Of a stretch of 64,000 bases of DNA, positions 57,701 to 64,000 are shown in pieces; the stretch's first letter is position 1; every line of letters starts with the position of its first letter. The notes under the pieces are model-generated. The model saw only the letters and a list, made by a program, of their open reading frames with translations, made no database searches and was not told the origin of the DNA. Source of the stretch: Mariprofundus sp. EBB-1 (lineage in GTDB: Bacteria > Pseudomonadota > Zetaproteobacteria > Mariprofundales > Mariprofundaceae); the NCBI RefSeq assembly GCF_003665155.1, contig NZ_RCFQ01000006.1, forward strand, positions 43,843 through 107,842, given 5' to 3'. The position numbers were made by a program, and so were the translations under genes.

Positions 57701-57987
57701 CAAGCATATAAATTAAGCAACTGTCCATTAAGTTCCGGCAATGCCGGCCCCGAAGCACCACGACGTGAATAGGTGGCTGGCGACTCTTGGGCTGGCTGCG
57801 CATCACCCCGATAGTGAATCTGGGTGTTATTTCGCAAGGATTTATTGCGCGCCGTTGATGTGACTTCAACGACTCTCTCCGCCTCAATAATCGGACGCAC
57901 AGGCCGCTCACCCTGCATTAGCGGCGGCACAGGCATCGCTACAGGGTTGCTATCAACACGCAACATCAATCCAAGGGTAACAGACAT
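57700..57987 (-). CDS. Small hypothetical protein coupled to a radical SAM gene
   Basis: A 95-residue frame, MSVTLGLMLRVDSNPVAMPV and onward, Pro and Arg rich, with PATYSRRGASGPALPELNGQ near the end; no signal peptide or known domain. Its stop overlaps the radical SAM start, which argues that it is translated. It could be a disordered accessory protein or, speculatively, a substrate peptide. Confidence 0.55.
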   Translation of the reverse strand: MSVTLGLMLRVDSNPVAMPVPPLMQGERPVRPIIEAERVVEVTSTARNKSLRNNTQIHYRGDAQPAQESPATYSRRGASGPALPELNGQLLNLYA

Positions 57988-58458
57988 AAGTCAAAGATTA
58001 TAAATGCACGGCGCACATTGTTCAACTTTGGTCACAAAATCGAACCCGGCACCGCTACAGAGAAACAGCAGCAGCACTGATCAACGCCCAATAGAATGTG
58101 TTGCCTTCGGAGCACCAGTAATTTTCACACCCACGCCTTCGCTCAAAAAACAATCACCCGAACTAGAGTCCAGAAGAATAAAAGCGGAACAGTTTAAACA
58201 GAACACTGCAAACGGCAGCTTCCGGCCAAAAGGGACATGCAATGTTCAGGTTGTTGTAATAAAAACTGTGTTACTTGGAAGGTAAAACATGCCTAGTAAA
58301 GTGGTGCTTGTTCAGCCCTAGAATGAACTAACAACTTTAAGCCCATACTTAGAAATAAATAATATTGCTAGATGTTTTATATAAGGATTAGAGTCCTAAC
58401 TTCTAAGAATCACAAACAGGCAATAATTACTAAGTCATAGGCTTACGGCAGGATATTT
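57988..58458. other. Intergenic stretch without a convincing gene
   Basis: A plus-strand frame at 58004-58285 (93 codons) has no Shine-Dalgarno and no recognisable domain; it is doubtful. From 58286 to 58458 the sequence is AT rich with CTTAGAA and TTCTAAG inverted about 55 bases apart, probably promoter region for the next operon. Confidence 0.4.
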
Positions 58459-58938
58459 ATGGGTAATAATTTAATTAAAGTCGGATGGCGCGAATGGGTA
58501 AGCTTACCTGATTTGGGTATCGCTACGATAAAAGCAAAATTAGACAGTGGTGCAAGAACATCATGCATCCATGCTTTTTACGTCGAAGACTTCAAAAAAG
58601 ATGGAGCAGATTGGGTTCGATTTGGAGTTCACCCAAAACAAAATGACACCGCGAGTGAATTGGTGTGTGAAGCACAAGTGATTGACCGTCGGCAGGTTCG
58701 GGATTCTGGCGGCCATTGTGAGATGAGACCTGTTATTTTAACTACATTGAGCATTGGAAATACTACCTTTGATTGTGAATTCACACTTACCAACCGTGAT
58801 TCTATGAAATTCCGTATGTTGTTAGGGCGCAAAGCGATGAATGGACGAATGATGATTGATACCTCAAAATCATACGAGCAAGGCAGAGCAAACCAAGAAA
58901 GAGGTAAAAATGAAAATTGCAATACTATCAAGAAATAA
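58459..58938 (+). CDS. Retropepsin-like zinc protease family protein (RimB/PF05618-like)
   Basis: About 159 residues. [32 protein letters not shown] (split) has the aspartyl-protease-like DSGA motif, and [17 protein letters not shown] is the family end. The family is found beside RimK, where it has been reported to act on the poly-glutamate tails RimK adds to ribosomal protein S6. AGGA precedes the ATG. It overlaps the rimK start. Confidence 0.87.
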   Translation: MGNNLIKVGWREWVSLPDLGIATIKAKLDSGARTSCIHAFYVEDFKKDGADWVRFGVHPKQNDTASELVCEAQVIDRRQVRDSGGHCEMRPVILTTLSIGNTTFDCEFTLTNRDSMKFRMLLGRKAMNGRMMIDTSKSYEQGRANQERGKNENCNTIKK

Positions 58939-59815
58939 GAAACTATACTCCACTCGTCGCTTGGTTGAAGCCGCAGAGAGTCGCGGCCATGAAGTAATCG
59001 TACTAGATCACCTTCGCTGCTATATGAATATTACTTCCATGAGACCTTCAATAAGGTACAAAGGTGAAAAACAAGAAGGTTTTGATGCTGTGATTCCTCG
59101 AATTGGCGCATCGGTCACCTTTTATGGTACAGCCGTACTTCGCCAGTTTGAAATGATGGGCGTGTACCCACTTAATGAATCTGTCGCCATTTCACGTTCA
59201 CGCGACAAATTACGTTCTGTACAATTGTTGGCGCGTAAAGGTATTGGTCTTCCTGTGACTGGTTTTGCACGCAGCCCTGATGATATTGATGACCTTCTTA
59301 CTTCAGTAGGCGGCAACAAATTTGTTATTAAGTTGCTTGAAGGCACCCAAGGCATTGGTGTTGTTCTAGCTGAAAACCATAAAGCAGCTGAAAGCGTAAT
59401 CGAGGCATTCCTCGGCTTAAAGGCAAACATACTGGTTCAAGAGTTTATTGAAGAAGCCGGAGGAGCTGATATCCGTTGCTTGGTGGTGGATGGAAAGGTT
59501 GTTGCTGCGATGAAGCGACAAGGTAAAGAGGGAGAGTTTCGCTCGAACCTACATCGCGGCGGATCAGCAAATATTGTAAAAATCACCCCTGAGGAGCGCT
59601 CAACTGCGGTAAGGGCAGCAAGAATTATGGGGTTAAATGTTGCGGGGGTAGATTTACTGCGCTCCAACCACGGCCCTGTGGTTATGGAAGTAAACTCATC
59701 CCCTGGATTAGAAGGCATTGAAACAGCCACGGGGAAGGATGTAGCCGGCATGATTATTCAATGCATCGAAAAGCATGCCCCCGCGGGTAAAACTAGAACG
59801 GTAGGCAAAGGTTGA
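58910..59815 (+). CDS. rimK: ATP-grasp ligase RimK (S6 glutamate ligase)
   Basis: About 301 residues. [21 protein letters not shown] and the ATP-grasp core ([48 protein letters not shown]) match RimK, which adds glutamates to the C-terminus of ribosomal protein S6. AAGAGGTAAAA precedes the ATG at 58910, inside the end of the protease gene. The stop overlaps the next ATG. Confidence 0.93.
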   Translation: MKIAILSRNKKLYSTRRLVEAAESRGHEVIVLDHLRCYMNITSMRPSIRYKGEKQEGFDAVIPRIGASVTFYGTAVLRQFEMMGVYPLNESVAISRSRDKLRSVQLLARKGIGLPVTGFARSPDDIDDLLTSVGGNKFVIKLLEGTQGIGVVLAENHKAAESVIEAFLGLKANILVQEFIEEAGGADIRCLVVDGKVVAAMKRQGKEGEFRSNLHRGGSANIVKITPEERSTAVRAARIMGLNVAGVDLLRSNHGPVVMEVNSSPGLEGIETATGKDVAGMIIQCIEKHAPAGKTRTVGKG

Positions 59816-60864
59816 TGGATAATTTAGTTATTGGTGGAGAAGTAATTTCTCGTGGTGAAAACCGCATTATTGATTTACAGCTTCCTCCATTAACTACACA
59901 TACCGCTTTATCAATGCCTATCCATGTAATCCGCGGCAGGAAGCCTGGACCAAGACTATTGGTTTGCGCTGCGATTCACGGTGATGAAATTAATGGTATT
60001 GAAATCATTCGCCGCATACTGGGTCGCAAGTCATGGTCTGGCATGCAAGGTGATTTAATTGCGATTCCGATTGTGAACATGTATGGGTTTATTCATCAAA
60101 CACGGTATTTACCTGACAGAAGAGATTTAAATCGCTGCTTCCCTGGAACGGAAAAAGGGTCGATGGCTGGACGTTTGGCTCATATTTTTTTAAATGAAGT
60201 TGTTGCTAAATGTACGCATGGGATTGACTTACACACTGCAGCTATTCACAGGGATAACTTACCCCAGGTTAGAGCATGTTTAGATGACCCGGAAACCACA
60301 CGTATCGCCCATGCTTTTCCAGTGCCTGTATTGCTGGATGCCTCACTGCGCCCTGGCACCATTCGCGAAGCAGCAGGACAAAAGGATATACCTTGGTTGG
60401 TATATGAGGCTGGAGAAGCTTTAAGGTTTGATGAAGTTGCTATTCGTGCTGGTAAACGCGGTATTCTTCAGGTGATGCGTGAGTTAGGCATGCTTAAGAA
60501 ACGCAAGCCTAAAAAAGTGTATGAGCCACAAGTTGCAAGTAAATCGTATTGGGTAAGAGCTTCAAAAAGTGGTATTTTCAGAAGTTTATTACCCATGGGG
60601 GCGCATGTAGCCAAGGGTGATTTGCTGGGCGTTATTGATGACCCATATGGCGGCAATGAAGATCATATGTATGCACCTACTTCAGGTATTATTATTGGAA
60701 AAACGAACTTGCCGCTGGTATATGAAGGAGATGCGATAACGCACATCGCAAGATTTAAATCTTTGGATGATGCCGCTGATTCAGTTGAGATATTTCATAG
60801 TGAGTTTGATGCTGATGATAATATCGCCTTTGAAGAAAAGATTGATGATTCTCCCATATTGTAA
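59815..60864 (+). CDS. Succinylglutamate desuccinylase/aspartoacylase family metallohydrolase
   Basis: About 349 residues in the M14-like zinc hydrolase fold. Zinc ligands are in AAIHGDEINGIEI (His, Glu) and GIDLHTAA (His). A C-terminal barrel-like domain (KSGIFRSLLPMGAHVAKGDLLGVI, split) is typical of the subfamily. Such enzymes cut N-acyl amino acids. The ATG overlaps the rimK stop (TGATG), so a role in trimming or recycling glutamate adducts is possible (inference). Confidence 0.87.
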   Translation: MDNLVIGGEVISRGENRIIDLQLPPLTTHTALSMPIHVIRGRKPGPRLLVCAAIHGDEINGIEIIRRILGRKSWSGMQGDLIAIPIVNMYGFIHQTRYLPDRRDLNRCFPGTEKGSMAGRLAHIFLNEVVAKCTHGIDLHTAAIHRDNLPQVRACLDDPETTRIAHAFPVPVLLDASLRPGTIREAAGQKDIPWLVYEAGEALRFDEVAIRAGKRGILQVMRELGMLKKRKPKKVYEPQVASKSYWVRASKSGIFRSLLPMGAHVAKGDLLGVIDDPYGGNEDHMYAPTSGIIIGKTNLPLVYEGDAITHIARFKSLDDAADSVEIFHSEFDADDNIAFEEKIDDSPIL

Positions 60865-61002
60865 AATGCATACTGATATCGAACGTATCATATAAGCAGA
60901 ATTCAAAAGCCGTGTTGCTGTAATATATTCATATAATTCTAAAATATAAGCGCCTGCTTTTGACCGAAATCAGCTACTCAAAGCCAACAACGTACAATCC
61001 AT

Positions 61003-61034
61003 GCAAAAAAGAAAAAGGGCCGCTAGGGCCCTTT
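61003..61034 (-). terminator. Terminator after the tRNA operon
   Basis: Minus strand: AAAGGGCC, loop CTAGC, GGCCCTTT followed by TTCTTTTTT, five bases after the tRNA-Gly CCA end. Confidence 0.9.
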
Positions 61035-61038
61035 AATT

Positions 61039-61114
61039 TGGAGCGGGTAACCGGGCTCGAACCGGTGACCTCGACCTTGGCAAGGTCGCGCTCTACCAAC
61101 TGAGCTATACCCGC
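61039..61114 (-). tRNA. tRNA-Gly(GCC), CCA encoded
   Basis: A 76-base cloverleaf: acceptor GCGGGTA/TACCCGC, D-arm AGCTCAGTTGGTAGAGC, anticodon loop CTTGCCAAG with GCC, T-loop GGTTCGAACC, discriminator U and an encoded CCA. It is identical to the copy at 61282-61357. Confidence 0.98.
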
Positions 61115-61159
61115 GAATCATGACGCCGAACGTCAAATGTAAACAAACTATGCAATGGT

Positions 61160-61234
61160 TGGAGGCAGGGGCGAGAATCGAACTCGCGAATAAAGGATTT
61201 GCAGTCCTCCGCCGTACCACTGAGCCACCCTGCC
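61160..61234 (-). tRNA. tRNA-Cys(GCA), CCA encoded
   Basis: Acceptor GGCAGGG/CCCTGCC, D-arm GGCTCAGTGGTACGGC, anticodon loop ACTGCAAAT with GCA, T-loop AGTTCGATTCT, discriminator U and an encoded CCA. Confidence 0.98.
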
Positions 61235-61250
61235 GTACTTAACCATATGC

Positions 61251-61278
61251 AAAAAAAAGGGGCCACTAGGACCCCTTA
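61251..61278 (-). terminator. Internal terminator between tRNA-Gly and tRNA-Cys
   Basis: Minus strand: AAGGGGTCC, loop TAGT, GGCCCCTT followed by eight T. It closely resembles the terminator after the last tRNA, suggesting the tRNA-Gly/terminator unit was duplicated. Confidence 0.8.
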
Positions 61279-61281
61279 ATC

Positions 61282-61357
61282 TGGAGCGGGTAACCGGGCT
61301 CGAACCGGTGACCTCGACCTTGGCAAGGTCGCGCTCTACCAACTGAGCTATACCCGC
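61282..61357 (-). tRNA. tRNA-Gly(GCC), second copy, CCA encoded
   Basis: The same 76 bases as the copy at 61039-61114, with anticodon GCC. It is first in the minus-strand tRNA array. Confidence 0.98.
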
Positions 61358-61369
61358 GAATCGGGGCGA

Positions 61370-61397
61370 ATCATGGCGTGCAGTTTTTTTCTGTCAA
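61370..61397 (-). promoter_or_regulatory. tRNA operon promoter
   Basis: Minus strand: TTGACA (61397-61392), a 16-base spacer, and CATGAT (61375-61370), 13 bases before the first tRNA. A GC-rich stretch follows the -10, as in stringently controlled promoters. Confidence 0.6.
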
Positions 61398-61491
61398 GCC
61401 TTAAAATATATTTTTTTAGATGCTAAACATATGGCTTATGGCATTATATGCAGTGAGCCAATAAAGACATCTCCAAAGGGGAAAAACCATC

Positions 61492-62859
61492 GTGAATAAT
61501 GACATGCCACGTAAGATTTATATCCTTGATACCAACGTTCTCATCCATGACCCCAATGCTCTGCAGCGTTTTGATGAACACGATGTAGTGCTACCCATTG
61601 TGGTACTCGAAGAGATGGATCATGTAAAAAAAGGGCTTGATGAGCTGGCCCGCAATGTGCGCGAAGTATCCCGCCAGCTCGATGAATTAAGTCAGGAGTG
61701 TGGCGATCTCTCTAAGGGCTGCCCTCTACCCGGCGGCGGCCACCTGTTTTTTGAAATGAGCAATCATGCATTCGACCTGTTACCGGATTCTTTAAGCAAA
61801 GGCAGTGCTGACAATCGCATCATTGCCGTTGCCATGTCAGCCCAAAACGATAGCCCTGAACGGCAAGTTATTCTTGTGTCCAAAGATATCAACCTGCGCA
61901 TCAAAGCACGTGCTTTGGGATTAAAGACGGAAGACTATCGTTCTGATCAGGTTGTAAGCGACCTCTCCGTACTACCGAGTGGCAAGGTGCGCCTTGACCT
62001 TGAAACATGGGAAATCATGGCTGAAAACCTTGAGGTATTGGAAAACAACCACGGTAATCATTTTGTGGTCACCTGGCCTGATGATATGGCCTTACCATTC
62101 AAAAACTCCTTCGTCATTTTACCCGGCGATCGTGAAATTGCCATGCGTTGCAATGAGATAAATATCGACGAGCGCCGTGTCCACCTGTTGGATATTTTAT
62201 CGCATCGAACCGAAAGACACGCAGTGTGGGGAATTCAGGCCCGTAATCTTGAACAGAACATGGCCATGAATTTACTAATGGATGCAGACCTTGATCTGGT
62301 TTCCATGATGGGCTTGGCAGGCTCCGGTAAAACACTATTGGCTTTGGCTGCCGGCCTGCATCAAACACTGGATATGGGGCTGTATGAAAAGATATTGGTA
62401 ACCCGTGCGACTGTACCCATGGGGCAGGATATCGGTTTTTTACCCGGCACCGAACGTGAAAAACTAGAGCCATGGATGGGAGCCATTACCGACAACCTTT
62501 CCATTCTGCTGGGCGATGAAGCACAAAATATTGCCGATATTCTGGGCCAAAACCGCATTGAAATTGCCGCCCTCTCTTATGCCCGTGGCCGCACTTTCAC
62601 CAAAACATGGTTAATCGTTGATGAGGCCCAGAACCTGACCCCCCATCAGATGAAAACCATTGTCACCCGCATGGGTGAGGACTCAAAATTGATCATTCTT
62701 GGCAACAATGCTCAAATTGACACACCTTATTTAACCGCCCACACCAACGGCCTGACACAAGCAGTATCTGCTTTTGCTGACTGGGAATTCGCCGGCCACA
62801 TCGCCTTAAAAGCCAGTGAACGATCCCGACTAGCTGCCAAAGCTGTTGAAGTACTATAA
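61492..62859 (+). CDS. PIN-PhoH fusion protein (PhoH family ATPase)
   Basis: About 455 residues. The N-terminal PIN nuclease domain starts KIYILDTNVLIHDPNAL, with acidic residues in DNRIIAVAM. The C-terminal PhoH domain has Walker A GLAGSGKT near residue 273 and Walker B WLIVDEAQNL. PIN-PhoH proteins are thought to unwind and cut RNA. The start is GTG at 61492 with AAGGGG at long spacing; an ATG four codons in is an alternative. Confidence 0.92.
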   Translation: MNNDMPRKIYILDTNVLIHDPNALQRFDEHDVVLPIVVLEEMDHVKKGLDELARNVREVSRQLDELSQECGDLSKGCPLPGGGHLFFEMSNHAFDLLPDSLSKGSADNRIIAVAMSAQNDSPERQVILVSKDINLRIKARALGLKTEDYRSDQVVSDLSVLPSGKVRLDLETWEIMAENLEVLENNHGNHFVVTWPDDMALPFKNSFVILPGDREIAMRCNEINIDERRVHLLDILSHRTERHAVWGIQARNLEQNMAMNLLMDADLDLVSMMGLAGSGKTLLALAAGLHQTLDMGLYEKILVTRATVPMGQDIGFLPGTEREKLEPWMGAITDNLSILLGDEAQNIADILGQNRIEIAALSYARGRTFTKTWLIVDEAQNLTPHQMKTIVTRMGEDSKLIILGNNAQIDTPYLTAHTNGLTQAVSAFADWEFAGHIALKASERSRLAAKAVEVL

Positions 62860-62894
62860 CGCATGCACGTCAAAACATTTTAAGCGAGCTCTTC

Positions 62895-63335
62895 ATGTTC
62901 TGGAAAGAAAAAACACTGTCGGATATGTCCGATGACGAATGGGAATCACTCTGTGATGGCTGCGGTCACTGCTGCGTATGGAAATTTGAAGACGAAGATT
63001 CAAGTGAAATTCTCTATACCGATATTCGCTGCAAACTCTTCAATGATAACACATGCCAATGCACCGATTATAAACAACGCAGCGCACTGGTGCCTGAATG
63101 TATGAATATTCGCACATTCAACGATCAGCAATTCAACTGGCTCCCTACCACCTGTGCTTATCGATTACTGCATGAAGGCAAGCCTCTTTTTCCATGGCAT
63201 CACCTGATATGCCACGATAAAGACGCCGTGCATCAAGCAGAAATATCGTTACAAAACAAAACCGTATGTGGTGAGCAGTTCACGGAAGAAGATATCATTC
63301 ACCACATCATTGACCCCGATGAAAACAGTCAATGA
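62895..63335 (+). CDS. YcgN/UPF0260 family cysteine cluster protein
   Basis: About 146 residues. CDGCGHCCVWKFED at the start is the cysteine cluster, and CKLFNDNTCQCTDY and PTTCAYRLLHEGKPLFPWHHL (split) are typical of the YcgN family. It probably binds metal or an Fe-S cluster; the function is unknown. It overlaps the next gene by 17 bases. Confidence 0.9.
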   Translation: MFWKEKTLSDMSDDEWESLCDGCGHCCVWKFEDEDSSEILYTDIRCKLFNDNTCQCTDYKQRSALVPECMNIRTFNDQQFNWLPTTCAYRLLHEGKPLFPWHHLICHDKDAVHQAEISLQNKTVCGEQFTEEDIIHHIIDPDENSQ

Positions 63336-63762
63336 ACGCGCGCCCTGCCCTTGTGGCAGCGGCAACAGCTTTACCAAATGCTGTAAAGCCATTATTGATA
63401 ACGACAGTGCAAGCAGCCCGGAAACACTCATGCGCTCACGCTATTCAGCTTATGTATTAGGCTGTTGGGACTACTTGCACACAAGCTGGCACCCGGACAC
63501 CCGCCCATCGTCGGTATCTCCAACCTCCACCGATTGGCTGGGGCTGAGCATTGTCAAAAGTAGCAGTGACTGCGTCGAATTTATTGCTGGTTTTAAAGAA
63601 GGTTCAAAAATTATGCTGCTGCATGAAAGCAGCCGCTTCCAACAAGTAGGTGGTCACTGGCGCTATCTGGATGGCAAGTGCGAAATCTCAGAAGCAGGAC
63701 GAAACACACCCTGCCCCTGCAATAGCGGCCTGAAAACCAAACGCTGCTGTGGGAAAAGTTAA
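63319..63762 (+). CDS. YchJ family SEC-C domain protein
   Basis: About 147 residues with a zinc-binding SEC-C motif at each end (CPCGSGNSFTKCC and CPCNSGLKTKRCC) and between them the YchJ middle domain (LMRSRYSAYVLGCWDYLHTSW, shortened). The ATG at 63319 lies inside the end of the YcgN-like gene. The function is not established. Confidence 0.9.
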   Translation: MKTVNERAPCPCGSGNSFTKCCKAIIDNDSASSPETLMRSRYSAYVLGCWDYLHTSWHPDTRPSSVSPTSTDWLGLSIVKSSSDCVEFIAGFKEGSKIMLLHESSRFQQVGGHWRYLDGKCEISEAGRNTPCPCNSGLKTKRCCGKS

Positions 63763-64000
63763 ACAATACACAATACCGTATATTTTCTAATCTTCTGAAC
63801 TTCTCCACTTACAAAAACAGATTCATCACGGAAGCTCGGAAATACTGATTTGGGCATACGAGGGAAAAGAAACTGTGGCGTGATGGATAGGCGAATAAAG
63901 AAAAGCTTAGCCACGAATTCCACGAATTAGAAATCTATGATCATTGCCTTACAAGGTGAATGCGCTGGCGCAGAGAAGGTACCCTGGGGTACAAGGTGAA
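63763..64000. other. Intergenic end of window, no gene seen
   Basis: It holds short direct repeats (CACGAATT twice near 63915 and ACAAGGTGAA at about 63951 and 63991) but no convincing coding frame or RNA. Confidence 0.4.

Noticed and set aside
58004..58285. 93-codon frame upstream of the RimK cluster
   Set aside because: No Shine-Dalgarno, no recognisable domain and loose codon pattern; kept only as a note in the intergenic entry.

Overview
The window is a dense stretch of a bacterial chromosome with moderate GC content. It has proteobacterial gene order (atpIBEFHAGDC, nuoABCDEFGHIJKLMN, glmU-glmS, pgaABCD, PrlC, YcgN and YchJ families) and Shine-Dalgarno led genes. The overall set, with respiratory complex I beside ATP synthase, a poly-N-acetylglucosamine locus and a RimK cluster, suggests a zetaproteobacterium of the Mariprofundus kind. 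That placement is inference from gene content, not from a marker gene.

Layout. 1-6.9 kb: 3' end of an E2 acyltransferase, a decayed MFS transporter remnant, a Fic protein, a LuxR-type regulator with a degenerate receiver, and a divergent 1126-residue exported Kelch/PKD/HYR protein. A decayed second copy of the fic 3' end follows it. 6.9-22 kb: housekeeping and signalling genes: a lone trpB, oligopeptidase A, a parvulin, a PilZ-like protein, a glycosyltransferase, a YdjM-like membrane protein, an EF-hand protein, an overlapping pair of UrtA-like binding protein and hybrid histidine kinase, a DUF523/PfkB pair, a possible small RNA or leader upstream of the Mrp/ApbC ATPase, and a ParE/Phd toxin-antitoxin pair. 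22.6-29.8 kb: the pgaABCD biofilm exopolysaccharide operon, converging on glmU-glmS, which make the UDP-GlcNAc it consumes. 33-54.8 kb: ATP synthase and NADH:quinone oxidoreductase on the minus strand, essentially one 21.6 kb energy block. 55-61 kb: a Rieske protein, DUF190-Crp, a radical SAM gene coupled to a small unknown gene, and a RimB-like protease/RimK/deacylase cluster. 61-64 kb: tRNA-Gly, tRNA-Cys, tRNA-Gly, then PhoH, YcgN and YchJ family genes.

The most unusual signals are in the nuo operon. At the nuoE-nuoF and nuoG-nuoH junctions the short stop/start overlap appears to have been split by a hairpin-bearing repeat that duplicates the Shine-Dalgarno and ATGA motif at both ends. The Shine-Dalgarno of both downstream genes sits in the loop of a hairpin whose stem differs between the two sites by paired changes. 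Other leads are the 78-nt RNA candidate before mrp, the direct repeats flanking the luxR-kelch cassette, the binding protein/kinase pair without a transporter, and a PgaD with a long extra tail.
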